Notes under the pieces: model-generated | Seen by the model: the letters and a program-made list of their open reading frames with translations, nothing else | What the model was told of the DNA's origin: nothing | Database searches by the model: none | DNA from: Acidobacteriota bacterium | GTDB lineage: Bacteria > Acidobacteriota > Aminicenantia > Aminicenantales > Saccharicenantaceae | Assembly: GCA_022711665.1 (NCBI GenBank) | Contig: JAKLEN010000004.1 | Coordinates: forward strand, 188,528 to 252,527 | Direction: 5' to 3' | Length of the DNA stretch: 64,000 bases | Part shown: positions 50,571 to 59,439 of the stretch, in pieces | How positions within the stretch are numbered: the first letter of the stretch is position 1 | How the letters are laid out: each line of letters opens with the position of its first letter | Translations under genes and position numbers: made by a program

Positions 50571-52708
50571 TGATGAAGCCCGGACGCCTCGTCGCCGCGA
50601 CGCTCCTCGTCATCTGCGCCCTGGCCGCCCCCCTGCCGGCCTATATCGGCCCCGGGGCCGGCTTCGCCTTCCTGTCGTCCTTCCTGGTCTTCTTCCTGAC
50701 CTTCCTGCTGGCCGTTTTCTCGCTCATCGCCTGGCCCTTCCGTTTCCTCTGGCGCGCCGTCCGCGGCCAGCGGGCTTACAGGAAGGGCCCCATCGAGCAG
50801 GTCGTCGTCCTCGGCCTGGACGGCATGGAGCCGACGCTGGCCGAGAAGTTCATGGCCGAGGGCAAGCTGCCCAACCTGGCCAGGCTCCGCAAGGAGGGCT
50901 CGTACGCCCGCCTGCGGACGACGACGCCGGCCATCTCCCCCGTCGCCTGGTCTTCGTTCACGACGGGCACCGAGCCGTCCAAGCACAATATCTTCGATTT
51001 CCTCAGCCGCGACCCGAGAACCTACCTGCCCGACCTGTCCTCGGCCCGGATCGGCCGGCCCAAGCGGACGCTGGCCCTGGGCCGGTATCTCATACCTCTG
51101 TCCAAGCCCGAGATCCGGGGAATGCGCAAGAGCGTCCCGTTCTGGAAAATACTGGGCGACAAGGGCATCGCTTCGACCATCCTGCGCGTCCCTGTCACTT
51201 TCCCGCCCGACAAGTTCAAGGGCCACATGCTCTCCGGCATGTGCGCACCCGACCTCAAGGGCAGCCAGGGGACGTTCGCCTTCTTCACCGAGGACGCCGA
51301 GATGGTCCGCCGGCACGAGGGCGGCGTGGCCGTCCTGGTCCAGCGGCAGGGCGACGTCATCCGGACGGAGCTCTCCGGCCCAGAGGACTCGCTGCTGCGC
51401 CGGCCGGTGGAGATCCGCCTGCCCCTGACGATCACCATCGACGCCAAGGCCGGCGGGGCCTGGCTGGCCCTCAAGGGCCATCCCTGGTTCTTCCTGAGGG
51501 AGAAGACCTTCAGTCCTTGGACGCCGGTCGTCTTCAAAGCCGGCCTGGGCGCCAAGATCAGGGGGACATGCCGCTTCCGCATCGCCTCGCTCGGGCCGAA
51601 GTTCCAGATGTACGCGACGCCCCTCAACATCGACCCGGATAAGCCGGCCCTGCCCATCTCCCAGCCGTTCATCTACGCCGTCTACCTGGCCAAGCTCCTG
51701 GGACGCTATATCACCCTGGGCGAGGCCAACGACACCTGGGCCCTGAACGAGGGAGCGCTCGACGAGGCGGCCTTCCTCGAGCTGACCTACGCCAACCACG
51801 CCGAATGGGAAGGCATGCTGCAGAACGCCCTGGCCAAGACGCCCCGCGGCCTGGTGGCCATCGTCTTCGAGACGACCGACAGCATCCAGCACATGTTCTT
51901 CCGCTACCTCGACAAGGCCCACCCGGCCCTCAGGGCCGCCCCGGCCCGGATGAGCCCGGCCGTCATCGAGGATCTCTACAAGAAGATGGACGACCTCGTC
52001 GGCCGGGTCGCGGCCGGCCTCGGCCCCAAGGGCGCCCTGTTCGTCATGTCCGATCACGGCTTCAAGTCCTTCCGCCGCGGGGTCAATCTCAACGCCTGGC
52101 TCCACCAGAACGGCTACCTCAGCCTGGTCGAGGGCCGGACCGCGAGCGGCGAATGGTTCAAGGACGTCGATTGGGACCGGACCAGGGCCTACGGGCTCGG
52201 CCTCGGCGGCCTCTACCTCAACCTCAAGGGCCGCGAAGCCCGCGGCACGGTCGCCCCGGGCGAAGAGGCCAAGGCCCTCAAGGCCGAGATCTCCCGCAAG
52301 CTCCTGGCCCTGAAGGATGTGGCGAACGGGCCGGCCGCCGTCACCCATGTCTACGACCGCGACGCCGTCTACGCCGGGCCGTACAAAGACAATGCCCCCG
52401 ACCTCATCATCGGATACAACGAGGGCTACCGGGCCTCCTGGGACGGCGTCACCGGCGTCGTCGGCGGGGCCGTCATCGAGGACAACCCCAAGGCCTGGAG
52501 CGGCGATCACTGCATCGACCCGGCCCTGGTGCCCGGGGTGCTGTTCTCGAGCCTCAAGCTCAAGCGGACCGATCCCTCCATCATGGACGTCGCGCCAACC
52601 GTGCTCGAGCTCTTCGGTATCGCCCCGCCGCCCCACATGGACGGGCGGAGCCTGGTCGATGCCGGGACGCCGGCCGGCCCGGCGCAGGTGAAAGGGCAGG
52701 GACGATGA
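50570..52708 (+). CDS. AlkP-superfamily phosphodiesterase, COG3379-like, membrane-anchored paralog
   Basis: A 712-residue protein. It opens with a signal-anchor pair: residues ~6-25, then a YIGPGAGFAFLSS turn and a long hydrophobic segment to ~62. The enzyme part starts with VVLGLDGMEPTLAEKF. It has SPVAWSSFTTGTEPSKHN (candidate nucleophile region), FETTDSIQHMFFR, MSDHGFKSFRRG, and WSGDHCIDP near the C-terminus, so all predicted metal ligands are in place. ATG overlaps the previous stop (TGATG) and the stop overlaps the next start (ATGA). A mid-protein insertion (~250-400) is shared with the third paralog. Substrate unknown. Confidence 0.8.
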   Translation: MMKPGRLVAATLLVICALAAPLPAYIGPGAGFAFLSSFLVFFLTFLLAVFSLIAWPFRFLWRAVRGQRAYRKGPIEQVVVLGLDGMEPTLAEKFMAEGKLPNLARLRKEGSYARLRTTTPAISPVAWSSFTTGTEPSKHNIFDFLSRDPRTYLPDLSSARIGRPKRTLALGRYLIPLSKPEIRGMRKSVPFWKILGDKGIASTILRVPVTFPPDKFKGHMLSGMCAPDLKGSQGTFAFFTEDAEMVRRHEGGVAVLVQRQGDVIRTELSGPEDSLLRRPVEIRLPLTITIDAKAGGAWLALKGHPWFFLREKTFSPWTPVVFKAGLGAKIRGTCRFRIASLGPKFQMYATPLNIDPDKPALPISQPFIYAVYLAKLLGRYITLGEANDTWALNEGALDEAAFLELTYANHAEWEGMLQNALAKTPRGLVAIVFETTDSIQHMFFRYLDKAHPALRAAPARMSPAVIEDLYKKMDDLVGRVAAGLGPKGALFVMSDHGFKSFRRGVNLNAWLHQNGYLSLVEGRTASGEWFKDVDWDRTRAYGLGLGGLYLNLKGREARGTVAPGEEAKALKAEISRKLLALKDVANGPAAVTHVYDRDAVYAGPYKDNAPDLIIGYNEGYRASWDGVTGVVGGAVIEDNPKAWSGDHCIDPALVPGVLFSSLKLKRTDPSIMDVAPTVLELFGIAPPPHMDGRSLVDAGTPAGPAQVKGQGR

Positions 52709-54720
52709 GCGGACGCGGGAACGGCGCCCTGACGCGCCGGCAATTCCTCAAGGCCGGGGTCGCGGCCACGGCGGCCGCCGGCCTGGGCGGCGCGGTCCGC
52801 CTCGGGCCGAAAGCCTACGGCTACGGCCCGGCGCCGAAGAAGATGATCATCCTGGGCATCGATGGGCTCGATCCGGTCCTGACCCAGCGCTGGATCGACG
52901 AAGGCCGGATGCCGGCCTTCCGCCGCCTCCTCGAAGCAGGCGGCGATTTCCGGCCGCTGGGCACGAGCCTGCCGCCCCAGTCCCCCGTGGCCTGGTCGAA
53001 TTTTATCACCGGCATGGACCCCGGCGGTCACGGCATCTTCGATTTCATCCACCGCGACCCCGGGAGCTACGTGCCGATCTTCTCGGCCACCGAGACCACG
53101 GGCGCCTCCCGGACGGTCCGCCTCGGCAAAACCATCATCCCGCTCTCCGGCGGCCGGGTCCGGAACCTGCGCCGGGGCCAGGCTTTCTGGCAGCTCCTGG
53201 AGAAGGCGGACGTCCCGGCCACCGTCTTCAAGATGCCGTCCAACTATCCTCCCGTGGAGAGCCGCCAGCGGACCCTGTCCGGGATGAACACCCCCGACAT
53301 CAAGGGCTCCTACGGCATCTTCAACTACTACACCAACGCGGCCGCTTCGGTCATCCAGGAAGCGGGCGGCGGCGGCCGGGTCCACGACGTCTTCGTCGTC
53401 GGCAACCGGGTCGAGGCCGAGCTGCCCGGCCCGACCAACACCTTCCGCACGGACGCCCCGGAGGCAGCCGTCCCGTTCCAGGTTTTTATCGATCCCTCGG
53501 GCCCGGCGGCCAAGATCGTCATCCAGGGGCGCGAGTTCGTGCTCAAGGAACGGGAATGGAGCGGCTGGGTCCATGTCCATTTCGACCTCATCCCGACCCA
53601 GAGCGTCCATGGCCTCTGCCTCTTCTACCTCAAGGAGGTCCGGCCGAAGTTCAAGCTCTACATCTCCCCCGTCAACATCGATCCGGCCAGGCCGGCCCTG
53701 CCGATCTCGACGCCCGCATCCTACGCCCGCGAGCTCGAGCGCCGCTTCGGCCCGTTCTTCACCAAGGGTTTGCCGGCCGACACCAGCGCCCTGGAGAACG
53801 GCGTCCTCGACGAGGAGGAGTTCCTCCATCTCGACGCACAAGTCTATGAAGAGAGCCTGGCCATGCTCGAGTACGAGCTGGGCCGGTTCGACGAGGGGCT
53901 GCTCTTCTACTACTTCTCCGACGCCGACCAGCGCCAGCACATGTTCTGGCGCCTGACCGACCCGCTGCATCCCGCCTACGACGAGAAGCTGGCCGCCCGC
54001 TACGGCGGCGTCATCGCCCGGACCTACGAGGAGATGGACCGGGCCCTCGATATGGCCCTGCGCCGGGCCGACAGGGACACGGTCGTCCTGGTCCTGTCCG
54101 ACCACGGCTTCAACTCCTTCCGCCGCGGCCTGAACCTCAACACCTGGCTGCTGCGGGAGGGCTATCACCGGCTGAAGAGGCCCTGGAAGCAGGAGGAGTC
54201 GTCCCTCTTCGACAACACCGACTGGTCGAAGACCCGGGCCTACGGCGTCGGCCTCAATAGCCTCTACATCAACGAGCGCGGCCGCGAGGCCGAGGGCCTG
54301 GTCGCGCCCGGCGCGGACAAGGACAACCTGGTCCGCGAGATCGCGGCCAAGCTCGAGGCCCTGGTCGATCCGCGGACGGGAGAGCACCCCGTCCTCAAGG
54401 CCTTCGTGTCCAGGGAGGCCTACCGCGGCCGGCACCTAAAGAACGCCCCGGACATCGTCCTCGGCTTCAACCAGGGCTATCGCATCTCGTGGCAGTCCCC
54501 TCTCGGCGGTTTCCCCAGGGAGATCCTCGAGGACAACACCCAGAAATGGAGCGGCGACCATATGGCGGCGCCCCAGGTCCTGCCGGGCGTGGCCTTCGCC
54601 AACCGGAAGTTCACGGCCGGGGCTCCGGCCCTGTACGACCTGACGGCGTCGGTCCTGGGCGTCTTCGGCGTTCAGCCGCCGCCGGAGATGATCGGCCGGG
54701 ACGTCCTGGCGAAAAGTTGA
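52705..54720 (+). CDS. AlkP-superfamily phosphodiesterase, COG3379-like, Tat-exported paralog
   Basis: A 671-residue protein. ATG 52705 overlaps the previous gene's stop (ATGA). The N-terminus carries a Tat signal, LTRRQFLKAGVAATAAAG, so the enzyme is probably folded with its metals before export. The AlkP core has IILGIDGLDP, SPVAWSNFITGMDPGGHGI, FSDADQRQHMFWR, LSDHGFNSFRRG and WSGDHMAAP. It is the close paralog of the membrane-anchored copy across the full enzyme domain. The frame also runs upstream inside that copy, but those residues are out of register with any signal. Confidence 0.82.
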   Translation: MSGRGNGALTRRQFLKAGVAATAAAGLGGAVRLGPKAYGYGPAPKKMIILGIDGLDPVLTQRWIDEGRMPAFRRLLEAGGDFRPLGTSLPPQSPVAWSNFITGMDPGGHGIFDFIHRDPGSYVPIFSATETTGASRTVRLGKTIIPLSGGRVRNLRRGQAFWQLLEKADVPATVFKMPSNYPPVESRQRTLSGMNTPDIKGSYGIFNYYTNAAASVIQEAGGGGRVHDVFVVGNRVEAELPGPTNTFRTDAPEAAVPFQVFIDPSGPAAKIVIQGREFVLKEREWSGWVHVHFDLIPTQSVHGLCLFYLKEVRPKFKLYISPVNIDPARPALPISTPASYARELERRFGPFFTKGLPADTSALENGVLDEEEFLHLDAQVYEESLAMLEYELGRFDEGLLFYYFSDADQRQHMFWRLTDPLHPAYDEKLAARYGGVIARTYEEMDRALDMALRRADRDTVVLVLSDHGFNSFRRGLNLNTWLLREGYHRLKRPWKQEESSLFDNTDWSKTRAYGVGLNSLYINERGREAEGLVAPGADKDNLVREIAAKLEALVDPRTGEHPVLKAFVSREAYRGRHLKNAPDIVLGFNQGYRISWQSPLGGFPREILEDNTQKWSGDHMAAPQVLPGVAFANRKFTAGAPALYDLTASVLGVFGVQPPPEMIGRDVLAKS

Positions 54721-54734
54721 GAAAGGAGCCCCCC

Positions 54735-54926
54735 ATGGCCAGCGTGAAGGTCAAGATCGACAAGGACCTGTACGACAAGATCAAGAAGCTCGCCGAGATG
54801 TCCGGCTATTCCTCGGCCGACGAGTTCATCGGCCACTGCCTGGAGAAGGAAGCGGCCGCATTCGAGGGATCCGACTCGGAGGAGGAGATCAAGAAAAAGC
54901 TGAAAGGGCTGGGTTACCTCTCCTGA
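54735..54926 (+). CDS. Ribbon-helix-helix-like small protein
   Basis: A 63-residue protein behind AAAGGAG. KVKIDKDLYDKIKKLAEMSG, then SSADEFIGHCLEKE matches the strand-helix-helix pattern of Arc/CopG-type DNA-binding proteins, with an acidic then basic C-terminal tail. Its stop codon overlaps the ATG of the next gene (TGATG). It may repress the operon, but it could also be a structural partner of the adjacent membrane protein, since the ribbon would be unusually lysine-rich. Confidence 0.65.
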   Translation: MASVKVKIDKDLYDKIKKLAEMSGYSSADEFIGHCLEKEAAAFEGSDSEEEIKKKLKGLGYLS

Positions 54927-55759
54927 TGCCCATGGCCATCGTCAACCTCGTCTTCGGCGGGATCGTCGGAGCCGTCCTGTGGCCCTTCCGGACTCTCTCG
55001 CCCTGGGCCGGGATGGTCGCCGTCTCGTTCCTGACGGCCCTGCTCATGCTCGAGGTCTACAAGCTGACGTCCAACCAGGCCGCCATCCGCCGGGCCAAGG
55101 ACCTCATCAAGGCCCATCTCTATGAGATGCGTCTCTACAAGGACGACATGCGGATCACCCTGGGCGCGCAGCGGGCCATCCTCAAGGCCAACCTGTCCTA
55201 CCTGGCCGCCAACCTCAAGCCCCTGGCGGTCATGATCGTCCCCCTGGTCCTCATCCTGGCCCAATTGAGCGTCTGGTACGACCGGGCCCCCCTCCGGCCG
55301 GGCCAGGAGACGCTGGTCAAGGCCCGGCTCGAGGGAACGGCCGACCCGGTCGGTGCCGGCCTCGACCTCGAGGTTCCCCCGGGGCTCGAGATCACCGCCC
55401 CGGCCGTCCGCATCCCTGACCTGCACGAGGTCGTCTGGCGGATCAAGGCCGTGGCCCCCGGGTCCGGCCGGCTGACGGTGCGGTCCGGCGGGACGGCCCT
55501 GGGCAAGGCCGTCGTCGTCGGGGACGGGCCGCTGCGCCGGGTCTCGGCCATCGCCTCGCGCGGCTCCTTCTCGAAGCGGGTCCTTTATCCCGGCGAGGGG
55601 CCGCTCCCGGCCGGCTCGCCGGTGCGCTCGATCGAGATCCTCTACCCGGCCGGGCGCCTGGCCGCCTTCGGCTTGAATGTCCACTGGCTCATCGCCTACC
55701 TTGTCCTGTCCATCGTCTTCGGTTTTGCCTTCAAGGGCGTTTTCAAGGTCGAGATCTGA
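54926..55759 (+). CDS. Membrane protein with Oxa1/DUF106-like layout and extracytoplasmic insert
   Basis: A 277-residue membrane protein. Hydrophobic helices lie at ~5-20 and ~27-44. A charged amphipathic helical pair at ~50-97 (AIRRAKDLIKAHLYEMRLYK) follows, then helices at ~98-117 and ~250-270. Between the last two is a ~130-residue beta-rich segment (LEVPPGLEITAPAV) that would be outside. A transmembrane helix, coiled coil, two more helices is the layout of the Oxa1/YidC/EMC3 (DUF106) insertases, so a relationship is possible but not proven. It is coupled to the upstream small gene. Confidence 0.6.
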   Translation: MPMAIVNLVFGGIVGAVLWPFRTLSPWAGMVAVSFLTALLMLEVYKLTSNQAAIRRAKDLIKAHLYEMRLYKDDMRITLGAQRAILKANLSYLAANLKPLAVMIVPLVLILAQLSVWYDRAPLRPGQETLVKARLEGTADPVGAGLDLEVPPGLEITAPAVRIPDLHEVVWRIKAVAPGSGRLTVRSGGTALGKAVVVGDGPLRRVSAIASRGSFSKRVLYPGEGPLPAGSPVRSIEILYPAGRLAAFGLNVHWLIAYLVLSIVFGFAFKGVFKVEI

Positions 55760-55781
55760 AACATCTTCAAGAGAGGTCCTC

Positions 55782-56903
55782 GTGCGCATCGACACCTTCA
55801 AGATGGAGCGGATGCAGTCCTCCTGGGAGAATGTCGTCGACTACAACCTGTCCGAGAGCGGCGTCCACCCCCTGAGCCTCAAGGGCTTCCTGACCCCGGC
55901 CGAGATCGGGGCCCTGACCGAGGTCGAGCTCGGCTATTCCCAGACCAACGGCACCATCCCGCTGCGCCAGGCCATCGCCCGCCTCTACCCCGGCATCGGC
56001 CCGGATCAGATCCTGACCACGGCCGGCTCGTCGGAAGCCAACTTCCTGCTCATGTGGAGCCTCGTCGAACCCGGCGACGAGGTCCTCTTCGAGATGCCGA
56101 ACTACATGCAGATGGCCGGGCTGCTGCGGGCCTTCGGGGCCGAGGTCAAGGCTTTCCGGCTCCACGAGAGCCTGGATTGGCAGCCCGATCTCGACGAGAT
56201 GCGGAAGCTGATCACGCCCAAGACCAAGCTCATCGTCCTGACCAACCCGAACAACCCGACCGGGTCCGTCCTGGCCCCGGAGATCATGGACGGCATCGTC
56301 GGCCTGGCCGCGGACGCCGGGGCCTGGATCCTGGCCGACGAGGTCTATCAGGGCGCCGAGCTGGACGGCGAGACCACGCCGAGCTTCTGGGGCCGCTGGG
56401 AGAAGACGCTGGTCGTCAACGGCCTGTCCAAGGCCTACGGCCTGCCCGGCCTGCGGATCGGCTGGATCGTCGGGCCGGAGGACGCCGTCCGGCGGACCTG
56501 GCCTTATCATGATTATACGACCATCTCGCCGTCGGCCTTGAGCGACCGGCTTGCCGCCTGGGCCCTGTCGCCCGGGACCCGGGAGCGCATCCTGGCCCGG
56601 ACGCGGGGCATCCTCAACGCCAATTTCCCCGTCCTGGGCACGTGGCTGAGCGACCACGGCGGCCTGTTCTCGTTCCGGCCGCCCCGGGCCGGGGCCATCT
56701 GCTTCGCCCGCTACGCCCTGGCGGCCAACTCGACCGAGCTGGTCGAGCGCCTGATCCGGGAACACAGCGTCCTCGTCGTCCCGGGCGACCATTTCGAGAC
56801 CGATGGCTATCTCCGTTTCGGCTACGGACCCGAGAAGGGCTACCTCTTGCGGGCCCTGGGCCGGATCGACGAGATGCTTAAAAAAAATGCCCAATCGTGG
56901 TAA
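55782..56903 (+). CDS. Class I/II PLP aminotransferase
   Basis: A 373-residue fold-type I enzyme. GTG 55782 is chosen because GAGAGG lies 5 nt upstream; the frame upstream is inside the membrane-protein gene. TNPNNPTGS with the Asn ligand, ILADEVYQGAEL with the Asp, and NGLSKAYGLPGLRIGW with PLP Lys and Arg are conserved. The substrate is probably an aspartate- or aromatic-type amino acid. It begins 22 bp after the previous gene in the same direction and could be read through from the AlkP operon. Confidence 0.85.
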   Translation: MRIDTFKMERMQSSWENVVDYNLSESGVHPLSLKGFLTPAEIGALTEVELGYSQTNGTIPLRQAIARLYPGIGPDQILTTAGSSEANFLLMWSLVEPGDEVLFEMPNYMQMAGLLRAFGAEVKAFRLHESLDWQPDLDEMRKLITPKTKLIVLTNPNNPTGSVLAPEIMDGIVGLAADAGAWILADEVYQGAELDGETTPSFWGRWEKTLVVNGLSKAYGLPGLRIGWIVGPEDAVRRTWPYHDYTTISPSALSDRLAAWALSPGTRERILARTRGILNANFPVLGTWLSDHGGLFSFRPPRAGAICFARYALAANSTELVERLIREHSVLVVPGDHFETDGYLRFGYGPEKGYLLRALGRIDEMLKKNAQSW

Positions 56904-56964
56904 TATATCGCATCCATTCCCTGCCGGAATGAGTTTTGAGTATAAGGACTAGAGGAGGCCTCAC

Positions 56965-57510
56965 ATGAAGAAATTCCGGGCCATCGCCCCGCTCGTCATC
57001 CTGGCCGTTCTGGCCGTCGCCAGCGCGTCCTACGCCCAGCAGGCGTCCAAGATCGGGATCATCAACTCCCAGAAAGCGTTCGAGACCTCGGTCGAGGGCA
57101 AGAAAGCCCTGGCCCAGCTCCAGGACCTCGACACCAAAATCAAGGCCGACATCCAGAAGCTCGACGACGCCATCCGGCTGCTCGAGAACCGGATGAACAC
57201 CGGCCGCCTGACCATGACCCAAGAGGCCCTGCTGGCCCTGCAGGCCGATATCGACAAGAAGACGACCGAGCGCAAGCGCTACGAAGAGGATAAGGCCCGC
57301 GAGGTCAACCAGCTCTCCCAGAATCTCATCCAGAAGATCCGCGTGGACATGGTCACCGTCATCGAGGGGCTGGCCAAGGAACGGGGCCTCGACCTCGTTC
57401 TCGACGCCCAGAACAGCGGCGTCGTCACGGCCGCCCCGGCCATCGACATCACGGACGAGGTCGTCCGCCGCTACGACGCGGCCAGGTCCGCCTCCCCGGT
57501 CAAGAAGTAA
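56965..57510 (+). CDS. OmpH/Skp-like periplasmic chaperone
   Basis: A 181-residue exported protein with a signal peptide of about 24 residues. The mature part begins KIGIINSQKAFETSVEGKKA, the short beta strand and helix start of OmpH family proteins. A long coiled coil (~55-135) and a small C-terminal beta part (GLDLVLDAQNSGVVTAAPAID) follow. Skp proteins hold unfolded outer-membrane proteins. The usual BamA or lipid A genes are not adjacent, so this may be one of several paralogs. Confidence 0.83.
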   Translation: MKKFRAIAPLVILAVLAVASASYAQQASKIGIINSQKAFETSVEGKKALAQLQDLDTKIKADIQKLDDAIRLLENRMNTGRLTMTQEALLALQADIDKKTTERKRYEEDKAREVNQLSQNLIQKIRVDMVTVIEGLAKERGLDLVLDAQNSGVVTAAPAIDITDEVVRRYDAARSASPVKK

Positions 57511-57526
57511 CCACCGGAAATAGGCG

Positions 57527-57564
57527 CCGGGGGGAGCGGCCCCGCCGTTCTCCCCGGTCTTTTC
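57527..57564 (+). terminator. Terminator-like hairpin after the OmpH-like gene
   Basis: CCGGGGGGAGCGG and CCGTTCTCCCCGG pair, with G-T/C mismatches, followed by TCTTTTCC. Confidence 0.58.
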
Positions 57565-57603
57565 CCTCCGCCCCTTCCCCCAATAGGAGTCCGTCCGCGC
57601 ACG

Positions 57604-58755
57604 TCAGGGGATCGTCCGGTCGAAGGCGATCCGGAAGCGTACGATCTCGGCCCGGCTGCCGATGCGCAGCGGCGGCCCCCATGTCCCCGCCCCGCTGGTG
57701 ACGTAGTACTGCGTCCCGCCCTTTTTTTTCAGGCCCCAGTTGAGCTCGTAGATCAGGCCGTTGATGATCCCGATGGGGAACATCTGGCCGTCGTGGGTAT
57801 GGCCCGAGACCTGGAGGGCGGCGCCCGCCTGCTCGGCCTCATCGAGGTGGACCGGTTGATGGTCGAGGACGACGACCGGCAGGTCCGCCGGGAGGCCGCT
57901 CCGGGCCAGGATGCCGCCTATCGACAGGCGCCGGACGCCGCGCTCGAGCGAACCCGCGTCCCGGCGCCCGACGAGGAGGAAGGCCCGGTCGACGGCCGCC
58001 GCCTCGTCCTGGAGGACCGTGATGCCGCAGGCCCGGAGGCAGGCCACGTTCCGCTCCAGCCCGCTGTAGTATTCGTGGTTGCCGGGGCAGGCGTACAGGC
58101 CCAGCGGGGCCCGGAGCCGGCCCATGATGCCGCTCAGCCTGGCTTCGATGGCCTCGGTCACCGTCTCGTCGACGATGTCGCCGGCGAAAAGGACGACGTC
58201 GGGATCGAGGCTTCCGATACGCTCGACCACCTTCTCCAGGCGCGACGCCCCGACCAGGGCCCCCAGGTGGAGGTCCGAAACGGCGACCACCGTCAGCCGG
58301 TCGACCGCGCCGGCCCGGCGCGGCAGCGTCAGGTCGAGATCGACGACCCGCAGCCGCGTGGCGTTCCAGACGCCCGCGGCCACCGTCAGGAGGACGGCTC
58401 CGGCGACCGCGGCGAAGACGGCCGGCCCGGACCCGGCGGCTGTCAGGGACTTCGGCAGGAAGCGGACGAAGGCGTTGGCCAGCCGGACGACATCGACGGC
58501 AACAACGGCCATGAAGCCGTAGAGCATGATCCCCATGTGGTACGTCCCGATCTCGACGATCAGCGAAACGAGGCGCCCCTGGACGGCGCCCATCAGGATC
58601 CGCCCGATCGGGAACAGGAGGGCCGCGGCGACGAAGACGATGAGGAAGGCCCGACGGGCTCCGGGCGCCGGGGCCAGGGCCTGGGCGCCGCGGCGGGCGA
58701 TGTAGAAGTTGATCAGGCCCCAGACGGTGAAGGCGATGGCCAGGAAGGAGAACAT
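57604..58755 (-). CDS. Membrane-bound metallophosphoesterase
   Basis: A 383-residue protein. ATG 58755 has AAAGGA 6 nt upstream; an ATG at 58770 overlaps the upstream stop (ATGA) and is the alternative. Four transmembrane helices span the first ~125 residues. The calcineurin-like domain follows: VSDLHLG (first Asp-His), FAGDIVDETV, CPGNHEYY and SGHTHDGQMFP, so both metals can be bound. This YkuE-type layout acts on phosphoesters or phospholipid-linked substrates such as UDP-diacylglucosamine; substrate uncertain. Confidence 0.83.
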   Translation of the reverse strand: MFSFLAIAFTVWGLINFYIARRGAQALAPAPGARRAFLIVFVAAALLFPIGRILMGAVQGRLVSLIVEIGTYHMGIMLYGFMAVVAVDVVRLANAFVRFLPKSLTAAGSGPAVFAAVAGAVLLTVAAGVWNATRLRVVDLDLTLPRRAGAVDRLTVVAVSDLHLGALVGASRLEKVVERIGSLDPDVVLFAGDIVDETVTEAIEARLSGIMGRLRAPLGLYACPGNHEYYSGLERNVACLRACGITVLQDEAAAVDRAFLLVGRRDAGSLERGVRRLSIGGILARSGLPADLPVVVLDHQPVHLDEAEQAGAALQVSGHTHDGQMFPIGIINGLIYELNWGLKKKGGTQYYVTSGAGTWGPPLRIGSRAEIVRFRIAFDRTIP

Positions 58756-58766
58756 CCGCTGTCCTT

Positions 58767-59348
58767 TCATTCGGGCGGAACCTTGTTGAAGGCGGCGATC
58801 CCTTCGAGGGTCCGGCGGGGCGGCTGGCTCCGCGGCCGCTTCTCGGCGTAGCCGAGCGGCATCAAGGCCACCAACTTGAAACCCGGGGGGATGTCCAGGG
58901 CCTTGCGGACCCGGCGATAGTTGAACCAGCCCATCCAGCACGTGGCCAGCCCCAGCTCCTCGGCCTGGAGGACCAGGTGCTCGCCGGCGATGCCCATGTC
59001 CAGCAGAAAGAACGGCACGCCCTGGATCCGCGAACCCAAACGGACCACGCCCCGGCCCGGCCGGGCCAGCAGGACCAGGATGACGGGCGCCTGGGCGGCG
59101 AACAGCGAGCCCTTGTAAAAGCCGCCGAAGGCCGCGGCCGCCAGCCGGGACTTGAGATCCGGGTCGTCGACGACCATGAACCGCCACGGCTGGACGTTGT
59201 GGGCCGACGGCGCGAGGCGCGCCGCCTCGAGGCAGGCCCGGAGCTTCTCCGGCTCGACGGGCGCCGGCAGGAAGCGGCGGATGCTCCGGCGGCCCTGCAG
59301 TATCCTCTGGAACGGCGTCGCTTCTAAAGGGCCTTTTTCGTCACTCAT
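58767..59348 (-). CDS. Nitroreductase family FMN-dependent oxidoreductase
   Basis: A 193-residue protein. The start GAGGACGCG-ATG is usable, and the ATG also overlaps the stop of a tiny upstream frame. QGRRSIRRFLP is the FMN-contacting Arg motif, ARLAPSAHNVQPWRF matches the family's FMN loop, and LGLATCWMGWFN is near the end. Such enzymes transfer hydride to nitro, quinone or halogenated substrates. The gene is cotranscribed with the metallophosphoesterase (overlap or 11 bp gap depending on its start). Confidence 0.87.
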   Translation of the reverse strand: MSDEKGPLEATPFQRILQGRRSIRRFLPAPVEPEKLRACLEAARLAPSAHNVQPWRFMVVDDPDLKSRLAAAAFGGFYKGSLFAAQAPVILVLLARPGRGVVRLGSRIQGVPFFLLDMGIAGEHLVLQAEELGLATCWMGWFNYRRVRKALDIPPGFKLVALMPLGYAEKRPRSQPPRRTLEGIAAFNKVPPE

Positions 59349-59422
59349 CGCGTCCTCATCCGGACCAGCGGCTTTTCCGCAGCCCGGGCCGCCGCCGCGC
59401 CGGTTGCTCGTAATGTCGTCAT
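59345..59422 (-). CDS. Possible 25-residue leader ORF upstream of the nitroreductase
   Basis: ATG 59422 has GGAGG 5 nt upstream; the frame (begins MTTLRATGAAAARAAEKP) ends at TGA 59347-59345, overlapping the nitroreductase ATG as ATGA. The strong ribosome site and coupled end support translation; the peptide's own role, if any, is unknown. Confidence 0.4.
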   Translation of the reverse strand: MTTLRATGAAAARAAEKPLVRMRTR

Positions 59423-59439
59423 GCGGTCCTCCTGGAACG

